A stretch of DNA of 27,390 nt from Parafilimonas sp. Its GTDB lineage: Bacteria; Bacteroidota; Bacteroidia; Chitinophagales; Chitinophagaceae. The DNA lies in the NCBI GenBank assembly GCA_025927795.1, contig JAICKT010000009.1, positions 1-27,390 of the forward strand, in the 5' to 3' direction. The translations under genes and the position numbers were made by a program. This document shows positions 7,157-15,044 of this stretch, piece after piece (within the stretch, counting starts at the first letter, position 1; the number at the start of each line of letters is the position of its first letter). Under the pieces are notes generated by a model. It made no database searches and was not told where the DNA came from. It saw nothing but the letters and a program-made list of their open reading frames with translations.

Positions 7157-8302
7157 CTAACTTCTTTCCGCAGCTCTTAACCATCTTTCAGGTATTTCAT
7201 TGTTTAATGCAGTTGCATAATCTTTATTGCTGCAGGCAACAAAAGTTTTATCAGGTAACTGCATCCACCAGCGTTGTGTTTTTTTGCTTTGTAAAAACAG
7301 CGTTTCAAAATCGGCAAACATTAATTTAAATTCATTAAAATTTTCACGCTGCTGTAATGGCGCTTCAAGTTTTCCTTTTTGTATGCCATCACATAAATAC
7401 CAAAGCATGTGGCTTATTTGTTTTGCAGTAAGCTCACTTACATCCTGCTTATAATTATAACCATATATGCCAATGCTGTTTGATAAACTGCTCATGCCTG
7501 CATACTGCATCAGGCTGCATGCTTCTTCACCATTAAAGCCATTTGGTGTAATGCGGTTTGCCGGTGCATGACTATGTTGAATAGCCGTAATATCAAACGA
7601 AAAAATATTTGCATTACGAATAACAGGTTCCATCGTTTCAATATGCTCTTTCACATTACCCACACGATAGCAATCGAAACGTAATTTATCAATTGTTTCA
7701 AGCATGGCAGGATGAACAAAATAACTTTGAAACCCGATGTGATTATAGTGCTTTAAATAATTTGGTTCATCTGTAAACATCTTCATTAAAAAATTTTCAG
7801 CAGGCAAACGGCTTTCTGCATTCATATCTAAAAAAGCATCAACGCAGGTAGCTTCAATTATTTTTTGTTCGGTTGCAAATACTTTGTATTGCGCCATCAT
7901 TAAATCATGCGTGCCGCCAATTACAACTACTTTTTTATTTAAGACTGATAATTCGCTTAACACCTGCTGCAATGCCGAATAAGTATCTTCTAAAGATGCA
8001 CCTGGTTTAATATTTCCAATGTCTGCAATAGCAACTTCCGTATGCCATTGATAAAGCTGGTAGAAATGACTGCGCACTGCATCAATGCCTGTATTGTCAT
8101 GCACGCTTACACCGGCGCCACGACTTTCTGCGCAACCAACAATTATAAGATCAGCAGCATCAACATCGGGAAAGTTTTTTATGTATGCATCAATATAACT
8201 GCCGAGTTGTTTTTTATTATATGTTTTATCGTCATTTAAAAAAAGAAGATTGCCAACCGGCTCCAAAAAATCTATAATTGTATCAACAGGTGTAAATGCC
8301 AT
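7157..8302 (-). CDS. Arginase/formimidoylglutamase-fold protein with substituted metal ligands
   Basis: A 381-residue cytoplasmic protein of the ureohydrolase (arginase/agmatinase/HutG) fold. The three metal-motif regions are recognisable but altered: GGTHD (129-133) keeps the His; DAFLD (155-159) replaces the His of DAHxD with Phe157; SFDITAIQHSHAP (235-247) keeps D237 but has Thr239 where the second Asp of the DxD pair is expected. The stretch NGFNGEEACSLMQYAGMSS and the C-terminal region match a Bacteroidota-specific subgroup usually annotated formimidoylglutamase or arginase (from memory). No other histidine-degradation gene is nearby. A binuclear Mn enzyme is doubtful; it may be single-metal or a non-catalytic member. 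A TATGTTTG -7 box lies 17 bp upstream of the ATG. Confidence 0.75.
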   Translation of the reverse strand: MAFTPVDTIIDFLEPVGNLLFLNDDKTYNKKQLGSYIDAYIKNFPDVDAADLIIVGCAESRGAGVSVHDNTGIDAVRSHFYQLYQWHTEVAIADIGNIKPGASLEDTYSALQQVLSELSVLNKKVVVIGGTHDLMMAQYKVFATEQKIIEATCVDAFLDMNAESRLPAENFLMKMFTDEPNYLKHYNHIGFQSYFVHPAMLETIDKLRFDCYRVGNVKEHIETMEPVIRNANIFSFDITAIQHSHAPANRITPNGFNGEEACSLMQYAGMSSLSNSIGIYGYNYKQDVSELTAKQISHMLWYLCDGIQKGKLEAPLQQRENFNEFKLMFADFETLFLQSKKTQRWWMQLPDKTFVACSNKDYATALNNEIPERWLRAAERS

Positions 8303-8318
8303 AAATAATTAATTGAGA

Positions 8319-8326
8319 CAAACATA
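8319..8326 (-). promoter_or_regulatory. -7 box TATGTTTG for the arginase-fold gene
   Basis: The minus strand reads TATGTTTG, an exact TAnnTTTG match, 17 bp upstream of the ATG at 8302. An ATTG word 18 bp further upstream could be the -33 element and lies inside the heptad array 8332-8359. Confidence 0.55.
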
Positions 8327-8331
8327 ATAAT

Positions 8332-8359
8332 AATAGTCAATAGTCAATGGTGAATAGCA
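8332..8359. repeat. Heptanucleotide repeat between the arginase-fold gene and the BatD-like gene
   Basis: Four 7-nt units: AATAGTC, AATAGTC, AATGGTG, AATAGCA. The array lies directly upstream of the -7 box of the minus-strand gene and would contain its -33 element. Confidence 0.65.
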
Positions 8360-8458
8360 GTAGCACAACGAACAATCAGTGAATAATAAATAATAATTGA
8401 ACGAATGCCTTTAACCCTACATTAACCCAAATGCGTACGCAAAAAATACTTTCAGATT

Positions 8459-8466
8459 TATCTTTG
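8459..8466 (+). promoter_or_regulatory. -7 box TATCTTTG for the BatD-like gene
   Basis: Exact TAnnTTTG match one base before the first possible ATG (8468). If used, transcription would start near or after that ATG, favouring the in-frame ATG at 8474 or 8483 or a leaderless mRNA. No clear -33 element was found. Confidence 0.45.
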
Positions 8467-8467
8467 C

Positions 8468-9895
8468 ATGCGCATGAAACGCATGACTGCAAAATTTTTT
8501 TTTAATTTTTTTTTAATCTTCGCCTGTGTTTATTTATACAGAAGTGAAGCTGCTGCACAATTGCCTTCTTTAATTACTTCAAAACAAAATAAAAACGATA
8601 GCAGCAGTATAGAAAATATTTTAAAGCACAGCATGTTTGTAAAAGTTTTTATAAGCAAGAGTAAAATTTTTGTAGGTGAGCCTGTTATGGCATTGTATAA
8701 ATTTTATACTTCGGTTAGCGGACAGGCGGTTGTTTTAAAGCAACCTGAATTTACCGGCTGCAGTGTAAAAGAATTAAATTTTGGTGATGCCGCTGAAACA
8801 GAAACAATAAATGGTGAAACTTATACGGTATATATTGTGAGGAAAGTACAGCTTACGCCGGTACAGCCGGGCGCACTTGATATAGGCGTTGCCACAGTTA
8901 TCAATCACGTTGAGATACCAGATGCACAGGATTTTACTTCTGATAAATATGATATTACGTCGAGCAATACTGCAACATCTGTTGATGTTTTATCGTTGCC
9001 TGAAAAAGATAAACCCGCAAATTTTTATGGCATCGCCGGCATGTTCAGCATTACGGCTTCGGTAGAAGAAAATAAAATTCCTGTTGATGAGAACGATCAT
9101 CTTATTATAACAATACAAGGTGCTGGAAATTTGGATGCACTTAATAAACCGGAAATTATTTGGCCTGCAGGCACAGAACATTTTGATGGCAATGATTCGC
9201 AGCACATTGATCAGAATAATTTTCCAATAAGCGGGAACAGAATTTTTGATATTCCATTCATCGGGAAAAAAGAAGGCAGAATTGAAATTCCGCCTGTTAG
9301 TTTTAGTTATTTTAATACAACTTCAAAAAGCTATGAGACAATAAAAACAGACAGTATTCCGATAACATTTACAAAAGCGCTTGCAAAAAATAAACAATAC
9401 ACAGGTGTTGTAAACTATGATATTTCAAACAGGAAATATTTATGGATTGTTGGAGCAATTGCTATAACTGTTGCACTGATTGGTTTTATAAGTTATAGAA
9501 AAAATAAAATTCAATTGCAGAAAAAACTTGCAATGCAGCCAAGTGTTACACCTGCACCCATTTTTGAACCTGTGATACAATTCAAATTCAAAACAGATTT
9601 TTCAAGATATTGGAACGATTTGCAAAGCCTTACAGAACCAAAATTATTTTTTTCAAAAGCAAAAGAATTATTGATGACGGCAGTAAGTGAAAAAACGGAT
9701 TCACATCATCATTCAGAAAGTTTTTTAATTGCTGAACTAAAACAAAAAGCAAGCGCTTCTTTGTGTAAGAAAACTTTTTTATTGCTTGAATTGTGCGATG
9801 AAAAAATATATGCACCTTTTAAAACCGAAAGCGATTTGCAGTTTTATTTCAATGAAGTAAAACAAACAATAGAAGAATTGCAGGCAGAAACTTAA
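8468..9895 (+). CDS. BatD-like membrane-anchored protein
   Basis: A 475-residue protein. An N-terminal signal segment (about 7-30, ending AAAQ) leads into an extracytoplasmic beta-rich region with BatD features: KSKIFVGEPVMALYKFYTS, LKQPEFTGCSVKELN, RKVQLTPVQPGALDIG and a second repeat-like domain (GMFSITASVEENKIPVDEND). One transmembrane helix at about 323-343 is followed by a cytoplasmic helical tail of about 130 residues. BatD normally belongs to the batABCDE (aerotolerance) cluster with von Willebrand A proteins and a MoxR ATPase, none of which is present here. Three in-frame ATGs (8468, 8474, 8483) compete; the promoter position favours the later ones, the positively charged signal n-region favours the earlier ones. 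Its stop overlaps that of the convergent response regulator by 4 bp. Confidence 0.75.
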   Translation: MRMKRMTAKFFFNFFLIFACVYLYRSEAAAQLPSLITSKQNKNDSSSIENILKHSMFVKVFISKSKIFVGEPVMALYKFYTSVSGQAVVLKQPEFTGCSVKELNFGDAAETETINGETYTVYIVRKVQLTPVQPGALDIGVATVINHVEIPDAQDFTSDKYDITSSNTATSVDVLSLPEKDKPANFYGIAGMFSITASVEENKIPVDENDHLIITIQGAGNLDALNKPEIIWPAGTEHFDGNDSQHIDQNNFPISGNRIFDIPFIGKKEGRIEIPPVSFSYFNTTSKSYETIKTDSIPITFTKALAKNKQYTGVVNYDISNRKYLWIVGAIAITVALIGFISYRKNKIQLQKKLAMQPSVTPAPIFEPVIQFKFKTDFSRYWNDLQSLTEPKLFFSKAKELLMTAVSEKTDSHHHSESFLIAELKQKASASLCKKTFLLLELCDEKIYAPFKTESDLQFYFNEVKQTIEELQAET

Positions 9896-10596
9896 TCTGT
9901 GTATTTATAACCTACACCACGCACGGAATGAAAATGTTTTGGATTGCGGCTGTCTGTTTCAAAATATTTTCTGAAGTTTAGAATAAAATTATCAATCGTT
10001 CTTGTATTGGGATAAACTTTATAGCCCCAAACTGATTGCAAAATTTTTTCTCGTGTTACTACCAGGTTTTTATTTTCAATAAGCAGTTTCAGCAACATCG
10101 TTTCTTTTTTACTTAGTTCAACTGAAGAACCATTTTTTAATGTTACCTGCTGCGCTTTAAAATCAATAGTATTATTATCGAATGAATAAGTATCAAATGC
10201 AAAATCTTTTTCAGAAATTTTTTTATTTTTTATGATGAGTTTATCCACACGCAGCAAAAGCTCTTCAAGATTAAACGGTTTGGTAAGATAATCATCAGCG
10301 CCTTTTTTTAAACCCAGCACACGATCATGCCCGGTATTTTTTGCACTGAGAATTAAAACCGGAACATCATTATTATCAAGCCTTATATTTTCTGTAACGC
10401 TTATGCCGTCCATTTCGGGAAGCATAATATCCATAATCACCAAATCAAAATATTCATTTCCTACTGCCTTCATCGCTTCGCTGCCATTATAGGCAGAAGT
10501 AACTGTGTAGCCTTCCATTTCAAGATTAAGCTTTAATGTTTCATGAAGGTTTTCTTCATCTTCCACCAGTAAAATATTTGCTTTTTCTTCCTTCAT
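9892..10596 (-). CDS. OmpR/PhoB-family response regulator
   Basis: Encodes 234 residues. The receiver domain (about 6-120) has the full switch set: acidic pair E12-D13, phospho-acceptor D56 in DLVIMDIMLPEMDG, S84 and K106 in LTKPF. The C-terminal winged-helix domain (about 130-234) ends in RTIDNFILNFRKYFE and HSVRGVGYKY, typical of OmpR/PhoB DNA-binding regulators. Its ATG overlaps the stop of the upstream kinase gene by one base (TAATG), so the two form a co-translated pair. It resembles the RprY type of Bacteroidota, but the regulon cannot be read from the window. It lacks an AAA+ domain, so it cannot itself be the sigma-54 activator inferred for the permease genes. Confidence 0.95.
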   Translation of the reverse strand: MKEEKANILLVEDEENLHETLKLNLEMEGYTVTSAYNGSEAMKAVGNEYFDLVIMDIMLPEMDGISVTENIRLDNNDVPVLILSAKNTGHDRVLGLKKGADDYLTKPFNLEELLLRVDKLIIKNKKISEKDFAFDTYSFDNNTIDFKAQQVTLKNGSSVELSKKETMLLKLLIENKNLVVTREKILQSVWGYKVYPNTRTIDNFILNFRKYFETDSRNPKHFHSVRGVGYKYTD

Positions 10597-11570
10597 TAAG
10601 TATTAAATTCAACTGTAAAAATGCTTCCTGCAGGTTGGTTATTGCACACTTTAATTTTTGCTTTATGACTTTCTGCAATGCGTTTACAAAGATATAAACC
10701 TAATCCGGTGCCTTTTGTTTTTCGTGTTGTTTCATTGCCGCTGCGATAAAATTTTTCAAATACTTTTTTCTTTTCATCATCACTTATGCCATTGCCTTCA
10801 TCAATTACTTTTAAAAAGATTTTATCGTGCTGTTTATTTAGCTCTATCAAAATAGTTTTTTCTTTTAAGGAATATTTTAAGGCATTATCTATTAAATTAT
10901 TCACGAGCAATTGGAGCAACAATCTTTCACCGTTAATAAAAATATTTTCTTCAATATTTTTTTTTATTATTCTATTAGAGTAACGGCTAATAAAAGCAGT
11001 AACGCATTCCTCACACAATTCAGAAAAATTAATTTGTTCTTTATCCGGTATGTAATGACTTTCCAACTGAGATGTTACGAGAATATTTGTAGTGAGATCA
11101 TTCAGCCGGCCCGCTTCCTGCAATGTAGATTGAATAATGTGTTGCTGCTTTTCTTCATCCAGCTTTCTTTTTTGCAGCGTTTCAAGATTAAGATTTACAA
11201 CAGCGATCGGTGTTTTTAATTCATGCGTTACCGCCATCATAAAATTCTGCTGCTGTCTGCCAAGTAAAAATTGTTTACGCACAGCACGATAAACAAATAC
11301 AGCACCAACCAATGTAACAAAAACAAATGTTATTCCTTCGCTGATATATTGTGCAGTTTTTCTTTTATGCTCATCATTTATTGAATTTAGTTTTTGTTCG
11401 TATGCTATATCATCTTTATTCAACTGCATGGTTTTGTACAGGCGCATCTGGTTATTTTGATTTTGTAATGAGATAAACCACCATATCCATGCAGCCATTA
11501 TAAATAACAACAAAAACCAGTAAGTAATTGTAATGAAAGTAAGCCTGCGCCTTCTGTATGCTGAAATCAT
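10596..11570 (-). CDS. Membrane sensor histidine kinase
   Basis: Encodes 324 residues. Two transmembrane helices (about 11-34 and 78-97) frame a short periplasmic segment of about 40 residues, too small for a known sensor domain. Then follow the HisKA domain with H116 in MAVTHELKTPIAVV, the N-box N225-LIDN-A, the G1 box DEGNG (257-261), an F-box-like EKFYRSG and the G2 box KGTGLGLYL. All catalytic motifs are intact. It is first in an operon with the response regulator, which it should phosphorylate. The tiny sensor loop suggests it senses a membrane signal or a partner protein (inference). Its start is divergent from the sugar kinase gene with 107 bp between them. Confidence 0.95.
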   Translation of the reverse strand: MISAYRRRRLTFITITYWFLLLFIMAAWIWWFISLQNQNNQMRLYKTMQLNKDDIAYEQKLNSINDEHKRKTAQYISEGITFVFVTLVGAVFVYRAVRKQFLLGRQQQNFMMAVTHELKTPIAVVNLNLETLQKRKLDEEKQQHIIQSTLQEAGRLNDLTTNILVTSQLESHYIPDKEQINFSELCEECVTAFISRYSNRIIKKNIEENIFINGERLLLQLLVNNLIDNALKYSLKEKTILIELNKQHDKIFLKVIDEGNGISDDEKKKVFEKFYRSGNETTRKTKGTGLGLYLCKRIAESHKAKIKVCNNQPAGSIFTVEFNT

Positions 11571-11677
11571 TATTGCAAAATAAAAGCCCCGGCCCTAAAG
11601 AGAGAAAAAAGTTTGATCTAACGTTTAAGGAAGCAATTAATGTTAAAGTCTTAATTTAACTTTTGAAAAAATTGTAA

Positions 11678-12685
11678 ATGAGTACACTTACAGAATATGA
11701 TGATCTTCAAAGCTCACCTTTAGAGGCTGGGGGTTTGGGTAAAATTCTTTGCATTGGTGAAGCGTTAATAGATATGATTTGCACTGATAAAGGCAAATCA
11801 CTTTCCGCAGGTCAAAATTTTTTAAAGATGCCCGGCGGCGCTCCAACCAATGTTGCAGCAGCTATTGCAGCACTTGGCGGTGAAGTAGAATTAGCAGCAA
11901 AAGTGGGCTACGATCCGTTTGGTAAAGGGTTGGTTGAAGTAATGCAATCATTTGGCGTATCAACAAAATGGATGTTGCAGGATGAAAATTATTTTACCAC
12001 GTTTGCTTTTGTTTCTTTGATGGAAGACGGTGAGCGTGATTTTATTTTTAACCGCGGTGCAGATGGCGAATTAAGCCGTGCAGAAATTGAGGAAATAAAC
12101 CTTGATGATTTCGGCATTATTCATTTTGGATCAGCAACTGCTTTTCTTCCCGGTCCGCTGCAGACTGCATACCAGGGCTTGTTACAAAAAGCTTTACAAC
12201 AAAATAATTTTATCAGCTTCGATCCTAATTACAGGCATCTTCTTTTTAAAAATAATATTCAAACATTTATTGATCAGTCATGGAATTTTTTAGAGAGCTG
12301 TGATTTTTTTAAAGTGAGCGATGAAGAAGCAATTTTAATAACAGGTGCAGTAACATTAAATGACGCTGTAAAGATTTTGCATAAAAAGACAAACGCAGTT
12401 TTTACTGTTACGCTTGGTAAAGACGGTACAATGTTTTGTATGAACCAGGAAACTATTATTGTTCCGAGCATTCATGTAAAAGCTGTTGATACAACAGGTG
12501 CAGGAGATGCTTTTGTAGGCGCTGTGCTTTATCAGTTAAGTACATTGCGGGAAGACCTGCATCATATTTCTTTTGATAACTGGAAAAATATTATTTCAAA
12601 CGCAAATAAAGCCGGTGCAAGAACCTGCGAGTACATGGGCGCTATGGAAGCATTTAAGCATTTAAGTAATGAGATTTTTTCTTAA
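11678..12685 (+). CDS. PfkB-family sugar kinase, probably fructokinase
   Basis: Encodes 335 residues. It has the ribokinase/PfkB fold: KILCIGEALIDM at 22-33, the substrate-site GGAPTNVA (53-60), and the second PfkB signature DTTGAGDAFVG (271-281) with catalytic base D277 and the anion hole GAG. The motifs and length match bacterial fructokinases (fructose to fructose 6-phosphate), though other ketohexose or nucleoside kinases in the family share them. An N-terminal extension of about 20 residues (MSTLTEYDDLQSSPLEAGGL) precedes the fold. The sucrose-phosphate synthase/phosphatase and GH32-like genes about 12 kb away make a fructose substrate plausible. It is followed in the same direction by gyrB, 163 bp downstream. 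Confidence 0.85.
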   Translation: MSTLTEYDDLQSSPLEAGGLGKILCIGEALIDMICTDKGKSLSAGQNFLKMPGGAPTNVAAAIAALGGEVELAAKVGYDPFGKGLVEVMQSFGVSTKWMLQDENYFTTFAFVSLMEDGERDFIFNRGADGELSRAEIEEINLDDFGIIHFGSATAFLPGPLQTAYQGLLQKALQQNNFISFDPNYRHLLFKNNIQTFIDQSWNFLESCDFFKVSDEEAILITGAVTLNDAVKILHKKTNAVFTVTLGKDGTMFCMNQETIIVPSIHVKAVDTTGAGDAFVGAVLYQLSTLREDLHHISFDNWKNIISNANKAGARTCEYMGAMEAFKHLSNEIFS

Positions 12686-12791
12686 AACCTTGATTTCCCA
12701 TTAAAAAGTATCTTGATTTTTTGTTAATAAATTTTAATAAATAAGTATCTAAATAAAACTTCATTTTCTTCATTAAACGTCTTATTTTAAG

Positions 12792-12799
12792 TAGCTTCG
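12792..12799 (+). promoter_or_regulatory. Possible -7 box TAGCTTCG for gyrB
   Basis: TAGCTTCG matches TAnnTTTG at seven of eight positions, 49 bp upstream of the gyrB ATG, in an otherwise AT-rich gap of 163 bp. No firm -33 element was found, so confidence is low. Confidence 0.3.
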
Positions 12800-12848
12800 C
12801 ACACCTTGATTTTAAGAACACAACTACAAGAGAATTTCTCATTTATTT

Positions 12849-14825
12849 ATGACTGATAAGGAAACAAATCCTGCGCCACAGCAGGGCAATTACGGAGCAG
12901 ATAGTATTCAGGTTTTAGAAGGTTTGGAAGCAGTGCGTAAGCGCCCGGCGATGTATATTGGCGATACCGGCGTAAAAGGTTTGCATCATCTTGTTTATGA
13001 AGTAGTAGACAATGCAATTGATGAAGCGCTTGCCGGTTATTGCAAAAACATTTCTGTAACCATACATGAAGATAATAGTGTTAGTGTTTTGGATGATGGT
13101 CGCGGAATTCCTGTTGGCATTCACGCCAAAGAAGGTGTAAGTGCATTGCAGGTTGTTATGACCGTATTGCATGCCGGCGGAAAGTTTGATAAGAACACAT
13201 ATAAAGTTTCCGGCGGTTTACATGGCGTAGGTGTAAGTTGTGTAAATGCTTTAAGCAGCAAGTTACTTGCAGTTGTGCATCGCAATGGCAAAATGTATGA
13301 GCAGGAATATCATATAGGCATTCCGCAATACCCGGTGCGCGAAGTTGGTGCAACTGATATTACAGGAACACTTGTTCATTTTTGGCCGGATACAACAATT
13401 TTTCAGACAATAAATTTTAATAAAGATATTCTTGAAGGAAGGTTGCGTGAATTAAGTTATTTGAATAAACGCATTCGCATTTCGATAGCAGATCTGCGCG
13501 AAAAAACAGAAGACGGAAATTTCTATTCAAAAGTTTTTTATAGTGAAGGCGGTATTGTTGAGTTTGTTGAAATGCTTGATAGAAATGGCAAACGTTCGCC
13601 ACTTATTCCCAAAACAATTTATGTTGAAGGCGTTGATGAAGCAACGAATGTTGCGGTTGATGTAGCGCTTACTTATAATGATGATTTTAAAGAGCATATT
13701 TTTTCTTACGTAAATAACATTAATACCATTGAAGGCGGTACGCATGTTGCCGGTTTCAGAACTGCTATAACAAGAGTGTTTAAAAGTTATGGAGAAAAAT
13801 ATAACCTGTTTGAAAAAGCAAAAGTTGAAGTAGAAGGTGACGATTTTCGTGAAGGCATGAGTGCAATTGTTTCGGTAAAAGTTCCAGAGCCGCAGTTTGA
13901 AGGTCAGACAAAAACCAAGTTAGGCAATAGTGAAGTAAGCGGTGTTGTACAAACAACAGTTTCGCGTGTGCTCGAAGCTTATCTTGAAGAAAATCCCCGT
14001 GAAGCAAAAAATATTATCAGCAAAGTTATTCTTGCGGCACAGGCAAGAGTTGCTGCAAAAAAAGCGCGTGAACTTGTGCAGCGCAAAACTGTTTTAAGTG
14101 GCGGTGGATTACCGGGTAAGCTTGCAGATTGCAGCGAACGTAATCCTGAAAAATGTGAACTGTATTTAGTAGAAGGTGATAGCGCAGGCGGCACTGCAAA
14201 ACAAGGCAGAGACAGAAGTTACCAGGCTATTCTTCCGTTGCGCGGAAAAATTCTGAATGTAGAAAAAGCAATGGAACATAAGATTTATGAGAATGAAGAA
14301 ATACGCAACATATTTACAGCAATGGGTGTAACAGTTGGTACGGCTGAAGACCCTAAAGCCCTTAATGTAGCCAAACTGCGTTATCATAAATTAATTATTA
14401 TGACCGATGCAGATGTTGATGGCTCACATATCGCAACGCTGATACTCACATTTATTTTCCGTTATATGAAAGAGTTGGTTGAACAAGGCTATGTTTACAT
14501 TGCGCAGCCGCCTTTATATCTTGTAAAAAAAGGTAAAGAACAGGAATATGCTTTTGATGAAGACCAGCGTAAATTTCTTGTTGAAAAATTAAGCAATGGG
14601 AAAGAGGATGGCGTGCATGTGCAGCGTTATAAAGGTTTAGGCGAAATGAATGCAGATCAACTCTGGGAAACAACAATGGATCCTGCACGCAGAACTTTAA
14701 AAAAAGTTACCATTGAAAGTATGGCTTATGCGGATGAAGTGTTTAGTATGTTAATGGGCGATGAAGTGCCACCACGCCGCAGCTTTATTGAAACACATGC
14801 TAAATATGCAAAGATTGATATCTAA
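12849..14825 (+). CDS. gyrB: DNA gyrase subunit B
   Basis: A 658-residue type IIA topoisomerase ATPase/TOPRIM subunit that with GyrA introduces negative supercoils. The GHKL ATPase has E51 and N55 (YEVVDNAIDEA), D82-DGRGIP and GGLHGVGVSCVNALS (122-136). The transducer lysine is K357 in QTKTKLGN. The TOPRIM domain carries E442 (LVEGDSAGG) and D520/D522/D524 (TDADVDGSH), and the C-terminus has QRYKGLGEMNADQLWETTMDP. The length is that of the short GyrB class lacking the enterobacterial insert. ParE of topoisomerase IV is the main alternative; the sequence style and single complete copy favour GyrB. It ends before two stem-loops, the second followed by T6. Confidence 0.95.
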   Translation: MTDKETNPAPQQGNYGADSIQVLEGLEAVRKRPAMYIGDTGVKGLHHLVYEVVDNAIDEALAGYCKNISVTIHEDNSVSVLDDGRGIPVGIHAKEGVSALQVVMTVLHAGGKFDKNTYKVSGGLHGVGVSCVNALSSKLLAVVHRNGKMYEQEYHIGIPQYPVREVGATDITGTLVHFWPDTTIFQTINFNKDILEGRLRELSYLNKRIRISIADLREKTEDGNFYSKVFYSEGGIVEFVEMLDRNGKRSPLIPKTIYVEGVDEATNVAVDVALTYNDDFKEHIFSYVNNINTIEGGTHVAGFRTAITRVFKSYGEKYNLFEKAKVEVEGDDFREGMSAIVSVKVPEPQFEGQTKTKLGNSEVSGVVQTTVSRVLEAYLEENPREAKNIISKVILAAQARVAAKKARELVQRKTVLSGGGLPGKLADCSERNPEKCELYLVEGDSAGGTAKQGRDRSYQAILPLRGKILNVEKAMEHKIYENEEIRNIFTAMGVTVGTAEDPKALNVAKLRYHKLIIMTDADVDGSHIATLILTFIFRYMKELVEQGYVYIAQPPLYLVKKGKEQEYAFDEDQRKFLVEKLSNGKEDGVHVQRYKGLGEMNADQLWETTMDPARRTLKKVTIESMAYADEVFSMLMGDEVPPRRSFIETHAKYAKIDI

Positions 14826-14854
14826 TAGAATATGATTTTAAAAACAAGTTTTAA

Positions 14855-14870
14855 TGTGCGTCATCGCACA
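14855..14870. promoter_or_regulatory. Distal dyad site upstream of permease 1 (TGTGCG-N4-CGCACA)
   Basis: A perfect 6-bp inverted repeat with a 4-base spacer (TCAT). It starts exactly 22 bp before the proximal dyad at 14877. The same 22-bp step occurs upstream of permease 2 (21156 and 21178). Best read as an operator half of a tandem activator-binding enhancer, although it can also form a hairpin in the gyrB 3' UTR. Confidence 0.6.
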
Positions 14871-14871
14871 G

Positions 14872-14900
14872 AAAGGTGTTCGGAAATGAACACCTTTTTT
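14872..14900 (+). terminator. Intrinsic terminator of gyrB overlapping the proximal dyad site of permease 1
   Basis: AAAGGTGTTC (14872-14881) pairs perfectly with GAACACCTTT (14888-14897) around GGAAAT, with T6 at 14895-14900: a standard intrinsic terminator 47 bp past the gyrB stop. The inner 16 bases TGTTCGGAAATGAACA (14877-14892) recur, reverse-complemented, at 21178-21193 upstream of permease 2, where no gene ends, so the same bases also look like a protein-binding site. Confidence 0.8.
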
Positions 14901-14942
14901 ATTTCCTTTACATTATAATACTAATTGTCAAAGGCTTTTGTA

Positions 14943-14961
14943 TTGGCATAAGCGTTGAAAC
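14943..14961 (+). promoter_or_regulatory. Sigma-54-like -24/-12 promoter of permease 1
   Basis: TTGGCATAAGCGTTGAAAC has GG at 14945-14946 and GA at 14957-14958 with ten bases between, matching the GG-N10-GC geometry of sigma-54 promoters (GA in place of GC). The same element, TTGGCACAACCATTGAAAC, precedes permease 2 at the same distance from its dyad sites. A preceding CAAAGG word is also shared (14929 and 21229). The start site would be near 14970, leaving a leader of about 75 bases. Confidence 0.65.
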
Positions 14962-15044
14962 CTGATTAATGCAAGGCAAACTATGCCTGTTAATGAAGCG
15001 CAACTTATTCAGACCTCAATTAATGAAATCCGAAATCAACAACA

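Noticed and set aside
8332..8359. Short tandem repeats as a CRISPR array
   Set aside because: Units are 7 nt without spacers and no cas gene is present anywhere in the window.
10911..11219. 102-codon plus-strand ORF
   Set aside because: Lies entirely inside the histidine kinase gene on the other strand, whose motifs are intact; composition is that of an antisense shadow.
9892..11570. The kinase/regulator pair as the regulator of the sigma-54-type permease promoters
   Set aside because: The regulator is OmpR-type with a winged helix and no AAA+ domain, which sigma-54 promoters require.
14855..14900. Reading the two hairpins after gyrB as nothing more than tandem terminators
   Set aside because: The second hairpin can terminate, but the first lacks a T-run, and the dyad pair recurs with exact 22-bp and 68-bp spacing before the other permease, where no gene ends.
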